Shown here: one piece after another, positions 1 to 8,329 of the stretch | How positions within the stretch are numbered: the stretch's first letter is position 1 | How the letters are laid out: each line of letters starts with the position of its first letter | Assembly (NCBI RefSeq): GCF_900258045.1 | Contig: NZ_OGVD01000004.1 | Coordinates: forward strand, 124,001-188,000 | DNA from: Sphingorhabdus sp. EL138 | GTDB lineage: Bacteria > Pseudomonadota > Alphaproteobacteria > Sphingomonadales > Sphingomonadaceae | Reading direction: 5' to 3' | DNA: 64,000 bases | Notes under the pieces: generated by a model | What the model was told of the DNA's origin: nothing | What the model saw: the letters and a program-made list of their open reading frames with translations, nothing else | The model's database searches: none | Translations under genes and position numbers: made by a program

Positions 1-549
1 TCGGGCACCATCGGACAGCCGGTGCCGGGAACATTGGTCAGGCTGGTCGACAAGGAAGATCCGACCAAGGACGTTCCCGAAGGGGAACCGGGCGAACTGA
101 TCTTTTCAGGGCCGCAGGTGATGCAGGGGTACTGGAACCGGCCAGATGCGGATGACGACGTGTTTGTCGACGGTTTTCTGCGCACCGGTGACGTCGCGGA
201 GATTGATGACGATGGCTATGTCAAAATTGTAGACCGGTTAAAGGATATGATCGCGGTTGGCGGTTTCAAGGTCTTTCCGAGCCAGGTCGAGGAAGTGCTT
301 TACAAGCATGATGCGGTCAAGGAAGCGCTCGTCATCGGGGTGCCGGACGATTACCGCGGTGAAAGCCCGAAAGCCTTTGTGGCTTTGGAAGAAGGCATGG
401 ATGTCGACGGCGCTGCGCTGAAAGACTGGCTGAACCCGCAGCTTGGAAAGCATGAGCGGGTTGAGGATGTCGTGGTAAGAGAGAGCCTGCCCAAAACGAT
501 GATCGGGAAACTCGACCGCAAAGCATTGCGTGCAGAGGAATTGGGCTAG
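1..549 (+). CDS. Acyl-CoA synthetase (AMP-forming), C-terminal part
   Basis: The reading frame is open from base 1, so the gene begins outside the window and only about 182 C-terminal residues are seen. It carries the adenylate-forming enzyme signatures: GELIFSGPQVMQGYW, the hinge region FLRTGDVAEIDDDGYVKIVDR, and the C-terminal PKTMIGKLDRKAL segment whose lysine (first K of GKLDRK) is the catalytic A10 lysine. Family knowledge: activates a carboxylic acid to acyl-AMP and then acyl-CoA in the cytoplasm; long- or medium-chain fatty acid is the usual substrate, but the substrate pocket lies upstream. Its stop overlaps by 4 bp the stop of the convergent MFS gene. With the neighbouring transporter, hydrolase and TonB receptor it may belong to uptake and activation of an esterified or hydrophobic acid (inference). 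Confidence 0.9.
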   Translation, partial: SGTIGQPVPGTLVRLVDKEDPTKDVPEGEPGELIFSGPQVMQGYWNRPDADDDVFVDGFLRTGDVAEIDDDGYVKIVDRLKDMIAVGGFKVFPSQVEEVLYKHDAVKEALVIGVPDDYRGESPKAFVALEEGMDVDGAALKDWLNPQLGKHERVEDVVVRESLPKTMIGKLDRKALRAEELG

Positions 550-1823
550 GCGGTTTCCTCGACCCATTCCCGTTGCAAGGGCTTTGCCGCCAGCGCCATG
601 AAGCCCGCGGCGATCACATAGAATACCAGCGATATCAGCATGGAATAGCGCAGGCTGTCCTCGCCATAAATCGGGACGAGGCTGTCAGAGAGCGCACCGA
701 GAAAGAATATCCCGCCACCAATGCCCACGAGATTATTGATCAGCAGGAACAGCGCCGACGCGGTGGCCCGGGTTTCGGCGGTGACCAGATGCTGCACTGC
801 TGACAAAACCGGTCCCAGCCAGATATAGGCCAGACCCTGCGGGATCAGGAACAGGATGAAGGCGAGGGTAGCCGAACCGCTCATGATGCCTGCGGCAAAC
901 AGAGGAACAGCGAGCAGGAAGGCAGCCGCCGGGACCAGTCCGTATGCGCCCTTGTTCTTGCTGCCGAGCCAGTCTCCCAACATCCCGCCGCCAATGACAC
1001 CGGCTACGCCGCCGATCAGCAATATTGATCCAAAGAACAGGGAGGTTTCAATAAGATCCAGGCCAAAGCTGCGCTGCAACAGGCTGGGCAGCCAGAAGGC
1101 AATGCCATAGCCGAGCATCGAACTGGAGGCCGCGCCAAAGGCGAGAAACCAGAAAGCGCGTTTTTTGGCCAGAATTTTGACGATATCGACAAAGCGGGCT
1201 TGTGGAGATGCAGCTTCCGCGATCACCGGTTTCTTGACTGGATCGCGCACAAGATATTTAAACAATGGCGCGATCAAAACCCCGGACAGCCCGACGACAA
1301 TAAAGGCGAGGCGCCAGTCTACAGTGGCGGCAATATAGCCGCCTGCGATCACGCCTGTTGCCGATCCCAAGGGGATGCCCAGCGAATAGATAGACAGAGC
1401 ACGGGCACGCTTTTCGCTGGGGAAATAATCCGCGATTAGCGCGTAAGAGGGCGCAACACCGCCCGCCTCGCCGATGCCAACGCCGAGGCGCGCGAGGAAG
1501 ATCGACCAGAAACCTTGGGCGAAACCGCAAAGCGCAGTAAATCCGCTCCATACGCCCAGGGAAATGGTGATGACCCAGCTGCGGCTGGTCTTGTCGGCTA
1601 TCCAGCCAAGCGGCACCGCCAGGGTAGAATAGAGCAGGGCGAAGGCAATACCGCCGAGCAATCCCATCTGCGTGTCGCTGAGGTCCAGATCGGCCTGAAT
1701 CGGGCCAGCGAGTATCGCCAATATCTGCCGGTCAATGAAGTTGAATATGTAAACGACCAGCAACATGCCCAGCGCAACATTGGGGGAGGTGGCGCGTGCA
1801 GGGATCCGGGCATTGCTCGCCAT
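546..1823 (-). CDS. MFS transporter, spinster-like family
   Basis: 425 aa with about 12 hydrophobic helices. The first helix region VYIFNFIDRQILAIL and the loop GWIADKTSRSWVI are MFS hallmarks (D-R in helix 1, G-x-x-x-D/R-R-type loop 2-3), and IFLARLGVGIGEAGG matches the spinster-type MFS proteins common in sphingomonads. It is an inner-membrane secondary transporter; the substrate cannot be told. Its ATG follows the stop codon of the alpha/beta hydrolase with no intervening base, so the two are translationally coupled and very probably co-transcribed with the upstream TonB receptor: outer membrane receptor, hydrolase, inner membrane permease. Confidence 0.88.
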   Translation of the reverse strand: MASNARIPARATSPNVALGMLLVVYIFNFIDRQILAILAGPIQADLDLSDTQMGLLGGIAFALLYSTLAVPLGWIADKTSRSWVITISLGVWSGFTALCGFAQGFWSIFLARLGVGIGEAGGVAPSYALIADYFPSEKRARALSIYSLGIPLGSATGVIAGGYIAATVDWRLAFIVVGLSGVLIAPLFKYLVRDPVKKPVIAEAASPQARFVDIVKILAKKRAFWFLAFGAASSSMLGYGIAFWLPSLLQRSFGLDLIETSLFFGSILLIGGVAGVIGGGMLGDWLGSKNKGAYGLVPAAAFLLAVPLFAAGIMSGSATLAFILFLIPQGLAYIWLGPVLSAVQHLVTAETRATASALFLLINNLVGIGGGIFFLGALSDSLVPIYGEDSLRYSMLISLVFYVIAAGFMALAAKPLQREWVEETA

Positions 1824-2729
1824 TCAGGATTCCAGGCTTTGCAGGAAACCGTCAATTGCCGAGATTGCGGCCGGTTCGTCCAGCATTGGGGCGTGACCGC
1901 GATCTGCAATCTCGACTGCGCTAATTGGTCCGGAATGGCGATCTTGCATTTCCGCCACAGTGGTCGGGGAGATTATGTCTGTCAACGCACCATGGATAAT
2001 CAGGGCAGGGATATCATCAAGCTGCTCCCATACCGGCCACAGGTCTGGTGGAACAGCGGTTTGTTCGTTGCCGGCAAGACCTTCGGAAATAGCGGGATCA
2101 TAAGCGAATTTTATCCGGCCGTCGGGCAATGGTTGACAGGTACGCTGCGCGAAGCCGAGCCAGTCCTTGTCATCATAGCCGCGCATCACATCACCATGTA
2201 CCTTTTGGCAATGATCCGCTGCTTCCTGCCAGCTATCAAAGGGAGCGAGCGCGCCGACATAGCTCTGGATGCGGTCCAGGCCATCCTGTTCCACCACCGG
2301 ACCAATGTCGTTGAGGATAAGGCTGGTGAAACGTTTTGGCTCTGTGGCGGCCATCATCATCGCCATGAGACCGCCCATGGACGTCCCGATGAGACCGATT
2401 TGGTCGAGCTGCAGACTGTCGATCAGTGCCATCATATCGACCACATAGGTCGCCGGTATGTAATTGACCGGATCCCGATCATAGTCTGATCTCCCGCGAC
2501 CGCGCTGGTCGGGAACGATCAGGCGATATTTTCCGGCCAGATGCGCCGCCAAGCCTTCAAAATCGGCACTATTGCGGGTCAGTCCATGCATCAGCAACAA
2601 AGGCGGCCCGTCGCTCTCGTAAATGCGCGCGTAAAGCGTCAGCCGATCATCACCGCTGCGGTAGAAATGATCCTGGTAGGTAGGCGGATCACCTTTGTCG
2701 CGATCCGCCTGTGGAGAGTATTTCGCCAC
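1824..2729 (-). CDS. Alpha/beta hydrolase
   Basis: 301 aa, the usual length for the fold. Visible elements: oxyanion-hole HGLTRNS near residue 49, the DQRGRGRSD loop, the nucleophile elbow GTSMGG near residue 117, and a late ADRGHAPML motif supplying the catalytic histidine; HGALTDIISP is the acid-bearing strand. No signal peptide, so cytoplasmic. Likely an esterase, lactonase or C-C hydrolase. It sits between the TonB receptor (12 bp downstream of its start in gene order) and the MFS permease on the same strand, which suggests it processes the imported compound. Specific substrate unknown. Confidence 0.85.
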   Translation of the reverse strand: MAKYSPQADRDKGDPPTYQDHFYRSGDDRLTLYARIYESDGPPLLLMHGLTRNSADFEGLAAHLAGKYRLIVPDQRGRGRSDYDRDPVNYIPATYVVDMMALIDSLQLDQIGLIGTSMGGLMAMMMAATEPKRFTSLILNDIGPVVEQDGLDRIQSYVGALAPFDSWQEAADHCQKVHGDVMRGYDDKDWLGFAQRTCQPLPDGRIKFAYDPAISEGLAGNEQTAVPPDLWPVWEQLDDIPALIIHGALTDIISPTTVAEMQDRHSGPISAVEIADRGHAPMLDEPAAISAIDGFLQSLES

Positions 2730-2740
2730 GTCCGGCCGGC

Positions 2741-5080
2741 TTAAAACTTGATTTCGCCAGTGACGAAAACGCGCCGGGGGTCACCGAAGAAGGCCGTCAG
2801 AGTGCCCTCCAGACCCAAGGTAGAGACAAAGGGCGCTCCGTTTTGTCCTCCTGCGACGAAATTATATCCGGCCACCTTATACCGTTTGTCGAACAGGTTC
2901 TTGCCATGCACACCGATCGAGAAAAGATCGCTGTCATCGGTATAGACCAGGCTGGCATCGACCAGAGAGAAACCGTCCTGATCGAGGAACGGATTGGGCG
3001 ATTCAAACTGGCTGGCGTCACTGCGGAAGGATATAGAACTGATCAGATCGAGCATCCCGCTTGCCACCGGCACGCCCAGGTTAAAGGACATGCTGCCGGT
3101 CCAGTCCGGCGTGTTCTGGAACACCCGTTCGTCCGCGACATCATTACCCAGATTGTCGATAAACGTGTTGAATTTGGCGTCCAGATAGCCAAGCGACCAG
3201 CTGACATTGAAGCGGCTGCCCGGTCCGGCAAAATCCCTGCCGACCAGAGCGCGGCCTTCAAATTCGAAGCCGTTGACATCGGCGCTCGCGGCGTTTGAGG
3301 TGATACCCGCAAAACTGTCATTGGTACCGTCTCCATCGGTATCGAAACCGACTGAGCCGGGTATCTGGACATCGGAATAATCGCCCTTGAACAGCGCAAC
3401 GCTGACATTCAGGCGATTGTCGAGCAGAGACCCCTTCCAGCCCAGCTCATAACTGTCGACGGTTTCCGGATCGAACTGCAGGAAGTCGAAAACCTCGTCG
3501 GCGGAAATTGTGCCATCTTGATCGAAATCGGGTGTTGCACTGCTCTGACCGCGCGGATCAAATCCGCCGCCCTTGAAACCGCGCGAATAGGTGAAATAGA
3601 TATTGTGGTTTTCATCCGGCTTCCAGCTGATCGACGCGCGCGGGGTAAATTCCTTGAACGTGTCGCTCCCTTCAAAATCGGACGTCACGGCAAAAGGAAC
3701 GCCCGCCCCACCGAACTGGTCTGAAAAGCCGTTCACAAATGACGTGCGCAAAATCCGCGAGCTACGCTTGTCATTGGTATAGCGGCCACCCACAGACAGG
3801 CTGAGATGATCGGAAATATCATAGGTAAAATCGCCGAAAATCGACCAGGTCTCGGTATCGACGTCGCCAAGAGTCTGGGCGTTAAGGCCGGGCAGGTTGA
3901 CGAAAGGCAGCGCGCCGGTCGTCGCCAGCAGCACGTCGAACACGTTGAATGCGTTGGCGTCGAGATAATAAGCGCCCAAGACGCCGTTCAGATTGTCGCT
4001 TTCATACAGGACCTGGAACTCCTGACTGAACTGGTCATTCTCATAGATGACCGGAACGTCGAGATCCTCCGACGGCAAGCTGTCAAAGTCGATATTGGAG
4101 GAAGATTTATCTTCGCGATACGCGGTGATGCTTTTTAGCGTGATATTGTCCGATACCGGCGCTTCGATCAGCAGCGATCCGCCATAAGCTTCGACCAATT
4201 GCTCGGGGACAGTCAGGCCAGCGCGTGTGTCAAAAACATCATCCAGAACCGGTGCGCCGGTCAACAGGCTGGGGATCAGCCGGTGGCCCTGACGCGGATC
4301 ACTTTCGTCGCGGATATAGTCGCCGGACAGGCGCACGAAAAATCCGTTATCATCATATTCGATGCTGCCACGCGCGGCCCAGACGTCTTTATTGTAATTT
4401 TCAACACCCTGCTGAACCAGATTGTCGCCAAAGCCGCCGCGGCTGAGCCGCGCGCCGCTGGCACCGATGCGCAGGCTATCGGTAATCGGGGTAGAAGCAG
4501 TGACGATCAGATCGGCCTGATCATAGGAGCCGTATGTTCCACGGATCTTGACCGATGTGTCGTCGGGCAGGCGACGTGAGACATATTTGATCGCACCGCC
4601 AATGGTATTGCGGCCATATAATGTGCCCTGCGGTCCGCGCAGCACCTCAATCCGCTCGACATCATAAATGTCCAGAACAGCGGCTTGCGGCCGGTTAAGG
4701 TACACGTCGTCGACATACAGGCCCACGCCTGCCTCAAAGCCGGCAACAGGGTCCTGCTGACCCACGCCGCGGATGAAAGCGGTCAATGTGGTGTTGGTAC
4801 CGCGTGATACTTCCAGTGTCAGGTTGGGGACCTCCTGACCGATCTCGGTGATATCCTGCACGCCCGAGGCGACCAGATCATCGCCGCTAATCGCTGTGAT
4901 GGAAAGGGGGACATCGACCAGACGCTCTTCGCGGCGGCGTGCGGTGACAACAATGGTCCCGTCGTCGGTGTCCTGGCTGGCCGCTTCCGTCTGCTGCGCG
5001 TGGGCGGCCGTTGGAACGAGCATTGCCGTCGCCAATCCGGATACCAAAGCTGCATAACTGACGCTGTGTTGAAATCTCAT
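2741..5080 (-). CDS. TonB-dependent receptor
   Basis: 779 aa from the chosen ATG at 5080. An earlier in-frame ATG at 5101 exists, but the AGGAGGAGG ribosome site lies between the two, six bases before 5080, which decides the start. Signal peptide ends at AAHA-QQ. The TonB-box-like GTIVVTAR precedes a plug domain (VPLSITAISGDDL, IRGVGQQDP, VERIEVLRGPQGTLYGRNTIGGAIKYVS), followed by a 22-strand barrel ending in the terminal phenylalanine GEIKF. Outer membrane active importer, probably for an organic nutrient or siderophore. It heads the minus-strand block with hydrolase and MFS genes and faces a divergent TetR gene, the likely regulator. Confidence 0.93.
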   Translation of the reverse strand: MRFQHSVSYAALVSGLATAMLVPTAAHAQQTEAASQDTDDGTIVVTARRREERLVDVPLSITAISGDDLVASGVQDITEIGQEVPNLTLEVSRGTNTTLTAFIRGVGQQDPVAGFEAGVGLYVDDVYLNRPQAAVLDIYDVERIEVLRGPQGTLYGRNTIGGAIKYVSRRLPDDTSVKIRGTYGSYDQADLIVTASTPITDSLRIGASGARLSRGGFGDNLVQQGVENYNKDVWAARGSIEYDDNGFFVRLSGDYIRDESDPRQGHRLIPSLLTGAPVLDDVFDTRAGLTVPEQLVEAYGGSLLIEAPVSDNITLKSITAYREDKSSSNIDFDSLPSEDLDVPVIYENDQFSQEFQVLYESDNLNGVLGAYYLDANAFNVFDVLLATTGALPFVNLPGLNAQTLGDVDTETWSIFGDFTYDISDHLSLSVGGRYTNDKRSSRILRTSFVNGFSDQFGGAGVPFAVTSDFEGSDTFKEFTPRASISWKPDENHNIYFTYSRGFKGGGFDPRGQSSATPDFDQDGTISADEVFDFLQFDPETVDSYELGWKGSLLDNRLNVSVALFKGDYSDVQIPGSVGFDTDGDGTNDSFAGITSNAASADVNGFEFEGRALVGRDFAGPGSRFNVSWSLGYLDAKFNTFIDNLGNDVADERVFQNTPDWTGSMSFNLGVPVASGMLDLISSISFRSDASQFESPNPFLDQDGFSLVDASLVYTDDSDLFSIGVHGKNLFDKRYKVAGYNFVAGGQNGAPFVSTLGLEGTLTAFFGDPRRVFVTGEIKF

Positions 5081-5208
5081 GGGGAACCTCCTCCTAAACA
5101 TTTTTTAGCCTGGCATTTCCAGATCGTTACACTGCCTTTACTGAAACATGAACCACCTTTCAACTATGAAATTTGCCAATCCCGCAAAATGCCGTTAGCC
5201 GTGACTTC

Positions 5209-5829
5209 ATGGCCACAGAATATTCCGATCATGTCGAATCGAAAGACAAGCAACCCCGCACCGCACGGGGTTTGAAGACCAAACGAAAATTACTGGATGC
5301 TGCGGCGCTGGAATTTGGTGAAAAAGGCTTTCATGAAGCCTCGATTACCGGAATTACCCAAAGGGCCGGAACCGCCTTGGGCAGTTTCTATACCTATTTC
5401 GATTCGAAGGATGAATTGTTCAGCGCGCTGGTGAAAGACATGAGCGCACGGGTCAAAACCCACGCCGCCAGTGCGATGACCGAATGGCAGGATGCGCTGG
5501 AGCGCGAAAAACTGGCGCTTGAAGCATTTATGAGCTTTGCCCGCGAGCATAAGGAAATTTACCGGATTATTGACGAGGCGGAATTTGTCGATCCCGCAAG
5601 CTATCGATCTCATTATGAGGAAACAGCCGCGCGCATTGCCGAGCGATTACAGGAAGGCAGTAAGGCGGGCGACTTGCGCGATGATATGGATGAGGCTCAT
5701 GCGTGGGCCATTATGGGTATGAATGTTTTTCTGGGTCTGCGCTATGGTATCTGGACAGAGGACAAATCCCCGGCCGAGGTGGCCGCAATCGCAAACGATA
5801 TTCTCACCAAAGGTATTGCGAGCGCCTGA
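5209..5829 (+). CDS. TetR family transcriptional regulator
   Basis: 206 aa from ATG 5209 (an in-frame TTG lies 12 codons upstream with no better ribosome site). The N-terminal HTH is clear: RKLLDAAALEFGEKGFHEASITGI, then GTALGSFYTYFDSKDELF, the classic recognition-helix region of TetR proteins. The C-terminal ligand domain (residues about 75-200) is helical and not diagnostic. Divergent from the TonB receptor gene with about 130 bp between the start codons, so it probably represses that receptor-hydrolase-MFS block and responds to the transported compound or its CoA ester (inference). Confidence 0.9.
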   Translation: MATEYSDHVESKDKQPRTARGLKTKRKLLDAAALEFGEKGFHEASITGITQRAGTALGSFYTYFDSKDELFSALVKDMSARVKTHAASAMTEWQDALEREKLALEAFMSFAREHKEIYRIIDEAEFVDPASYRSHYEETAARIAERLQEGSKAGDLRDDMDEAHAWAIMGMNVFLGLRYGIWTEDKSPAEVAAIANDILTKGIASA

Positions 5830-5886
5830 AATCTCGAAAAGCGGCCAGATGATGACAGGTGCATATTTTCGCACTAGCCTTGTCTG

Positions 5887-6528
5887 ATGGTTCAACCGAC
5901 ACTTCAGATTCATGGCACGATAATCTCGACCTATAGCCGCATTGTTCAGACTGTGGCGGAGGAAGCCGGGATTGGCTGGGGCATAACCGCCACTCCAGCG
6001 GGCAGCGAGGAAAACAGGCGGCGACATCCGTTCTGCAAGGTCCCCACGGTCGAGATTGACGGGCTGAATCTCTATGAGAGCGTCGCGATCTGCCAATATA
6101 TCGACAACGCCCATAATGGCGGCGCGCTGCAGCCGGACGATCATGCCGCGCGGGCGGAAATGGATCGCTGGATATCGGTGGCGAACAACTATCTGTTCCC
6201 GGTTGCCGAACATGGCCTTTTGATGCCGCGGCTGGCACACCGGTTTCTGAAGACACCATTGCGATCGGATGTGATAGAGGCCGCCTTGCCAGAAATCGCG
6301 GAGCATCTCGGTATCGTCTGCCAGCGGGTGGAGGAAGCTCCCTATTTTGCGGGAGCGGAATTTTCGCTGGCGGATATTTTCCTCTATTGCATCTTGCGGC
6401 CCGTCCAGATGACATCAGAAGGAGACAATCTGATCGGTCAGCTTTTGCCACTGCGCCACTGGCTCAACAAGATCGGCAAGCGCCCCAGCCTGATTGCCAC
6501 GCGATGGGAGACGGAGGGGGGACCATAA
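5887..6528 (+). CDS. Glutathione S-transferase family protein
   Basis: 213 aa, usual GST length. N-terminal thioredoxin-like half has TYSRIVQTVAEEAGI (serine/tyrosine position that activates glutathione), the cis-proline motif KVPTVEID and the gamma-glutamyl-binding ESVAICQYID (E-S pair). The C-terminal helical half ends with FSLADIFLY, the N-capping box/hydrophobic staple typical of GSTs. Cytosolic; conjugates or isomerises an electrophile. Starts 57 bp after the TetR gene on the same strand and might be co-transcribed. Substrate not predictable. Confidence 0.87.
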   Translation: MVQPTLQIHGTIISTYSRIVQTVAEEAGIGWGITATPAGSEENRRRHPFCKVPTVEIDGLNLYESVAICQYIDNAHNGGALQPDDHAARAEMDRWISVANNYLFPVAEHGLLMPRLAHRFLKTPLRSDVIEAALPEIAEHLGIVCQRVEEAPYFAGAEFSLADIFLYCILRPVQMTSEGDNLIGQLLPLRHWLNKIGKRPSLIATRWETEGGP

Positions 6529-6579
6529 AACCCTGTCCTACAGGCGTGGAATTATGATAGTCGGTACTCATCACAGATC

Positions 6580-6610
6580 AAATAAAGAATTTTTAGGATT
6601 GTCTTTATTT
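6580..6610. promoter_or_regulatory. AT-rich inverted repeat upstream of the DUF6445-like gene
   Basis: A perfect 9-bp inverted repeat, AAATAAAGA at 6580-6588 and TCTTTATTT at 6602-6610, separated by 13 bp, lies in the 190-bp AT-rich gap after the GST gene. It could be an operator or a weak hairpin; no T-tract follows in either direction. Function is not established. Confidence 0.3.
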
Positions 6611-6718
6611 ATCAATATTATGTGAAGGAATTTTTACCTCATTTCTCGAAATTGAAATACCCCAAAAGGACATTGTGCACATTGTAAACTTCGTAACAAA
6701 ATTACAAAGGCTGAATTG

Positions 6719-7345
6719 ATGCTGCCATCACTACTGATCATTGATGACTTTCTGTCCGATCCACTGGCTGCGCGTCAGGCAGCCTTGGCGCTGGACTATG
6801 ATGCAGCTTTCAAGCGCGGCAATTACCCCGGACATATTTCGACAAGGCCGCTGGATATTCAGGGACTGGATGAGCGCGTTTCAAAGATAATTGGCGCACC
6901 GGTAAAAGCTGCCGATGGAACGAGTCACAGCCATTGCCGGATCACCCTGAAAGGCGACAAGGGGCGCAGCGGTGTGCATATAGATCCGGCCTTCTATTCC
7001 GGCATTCTCTATCTGTCCTTGCCGGAGCATTGCAAAGGGGGCACCGAGTTTTTCCGCCACAAACGCACCGGGCTGGAACGCGTGCCCAGTGATCCACTTG
7101 CCATTACCAAGGCGGGATATGCGGATATCAACGCGTTGATTGAGGATGTCGTGAACCGCGACACGCAAAATAAAGCGAGATGGGAGCGGACCATGCTGGT
7201 CCCGATGCGTTTCAATCGCCTGATCCTGTTCAGTCCCTGGCTGTTTCACAATAGCGGTGCGGCTTTTGGAACATCCCACGAGACCGGCCGGCTGGTACAT
7301 TTGATGTTCTTTGCCAAAGCCATAACTTCGTCTACAAGGCCTTGA
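6719..7345 (+). CDS. DUF6445-like protein, probable 2OG-Fe(II)-oxygenase fold
   Basis: 208 aa from ATG 6719 (preceded by an in-frame TTG). The centre holds SGVHIDPAFYSGILYLSLPE and, near the C-terminus, FSPWLFHNSGAAFG...GRLVHLMFF. An H-x-D followed some 80 residues later by a conserved H in a strand is the pattern of the facial triad in Fe(II)/2-oxoglutarate-dependent oxygenases, and the overall arrangement resembles DUF6445 proteins known from sphingomonads, sometimes seen with tryptophan halogenases and TonB receptors. No signal peptide. Family assignment is from pattern memory; enzymatic activity is inference. The lipoprotein gene 17 bp downstream is probably in the same transcript. Confidence 0.65.
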   Translation: MLPSLLIIDDFLSDPLAARQAALALDYDAAFKRGNYPGHISTRPLDIQGLDERVSKIIGAPVKAADGTSHSHCRITLKGDKGRSGVHIDPAFYSGILYLSLPEHCKGGTEFFRHKRTGLERVPSDPLAITKAGYADINALIEDVVNRDTQNKARWERTMLVPMRFNRLILFSPWLFHNSGAAFGTSHETGRLVHLMFFAKAITSSTRP

Positions 7346-7362
7346 ATTTAGGAGAAAGCCCC

Positions 7363-8313
7363 ATGGAAAATATTGTAACCAAGACCATCTCGCTGGCGCT
7401 ACTGGCCGCATCTCCCTTGGCGTTGACGGCTTGTGCCGAGACCAATGCGCAGGAAACGGATCGCTTCGCGAAGGTGGAGATTAAGACCGAGCAGCTTGGC
7501 GATGGTATTGCGGTGCTCTTTGGCGCGGGCGGTAATATTGGCGTATCCTATGGGCCCGATGGCACGGTGTTGATTGACGACCAGTTCGCGCCATTGACGC
7601 CGAAAATTCAGGCAGCGGTTGCAGCCTTGGGCGCAGAACCGGTCAAATATCTGATCAACACCCACTGGCACTATGACCATACCGGCGGGAACGAGAATTT
7701 CGGTAAGGCCGGCGCGCTGATCATGGCACATGACAATGTTCGTGAGCGGATGGCGGGCAAGCAAACCAGCGGAAACGGAAATGACCCGGCATCACCCAAA
7801 GAGGCACTGCCGGTGGTCACCTATCATGATGGCGTGAAGCTGCATCTCAATGGCGATGAAGTGCATGTGAAGCATATGGCGCACGCGCATACCGATGGAG
7901 ACAGCATCGTGTTCTGGAAAAACGCCAATGTCTTGCACATGGGTGATCTTTACTTCAACAAAGTGACCCTGCCATTTATCGACATCAATAGCGGCGGTAA
8001 TGCGCGGGGCGTCTTGGCGGCTGCGGAAAAGGCGCTGACCATGGTGAATGACGAAACCAGGATCATTCCCGGGCATGGTCCGATGGCGACCAAGGCAGAT
8101 CTGACAGACTATCGTAATATGATGAAAAGCGTTATCGAAACGGTCGAAAAAGCGCGTGGTGAGGGCAAGACGCTAGAGCAGATTCAGGCGATGAAGCCTG
8201 CCGCTCAGTGGGACACCAACAAGGACGCGTTCATCAAGGGCGACGCATTTGTTGAGGCTGTATTCAAGAGTCTGGAAATGCCGGACCATGGAAAGGGCGG
8301 CCATAAACACTAA
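7363..8313 (+). CDS. Metallo-beta-lactamase-fold lipoprotein
   Basis: 316 aa from ATG 7363, chosen because AGGAGA sits eight bases upstream; the frame also opens at TTG 7342 inside the preceding gene. Residues 1-24 are a lipoprotein signal peptide with lipobox LTAC (Cys24). The metal site is complete: HWHYDHTGG (His101, His103, Asp105, His106), HAHTDGD (His176), GDLYF (Asp195) and GHGPM (His239). Such periplasmic MBL-fold hydrolases include class B3-like enzymes and PQQ/relay-type hydrolases; the ligand set alone does not prove lactamase activity. Downstream is a convergent patatin-like gene 16 bp away with no clear shared terminator. Confidence 0.9.
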   Translation: MENIVTKTISLALLAASPLALTACAETNAQETDRFAKVEIKTEQLGDGIAVLFGAGGNIGVSYGPDGTVLIDDQFAPLTPKIQAAVAALGAEPVKYLINTHWHYDHTGGNENFGKAGALIMAHDNVRERMAGKQTSGNGNDPASPKEALPVVTYHDGVKLHLNGDEVHVKHMAHAHTDGDSIVFWKNANVLHMGDLYFNKVTLPFIDINSGGNARGVLAAAEKALTMVNDETRIIPGHGPMATKADLTDYRNMMKSVIETVEKARGEGKTLEQIQAMKPAAQWDTNKDAFIKGDAFVEAVFKSLEMPDHGKGGHKH

Positions 8314-8329
8314 GCGCCAGTGTTAAACA

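Noticed and set aside
1515-2489. 324-codon frame antisense to the MFS and hydrolase genes
   Set aside because: Shadow of the two well-supported minus-strand genes.
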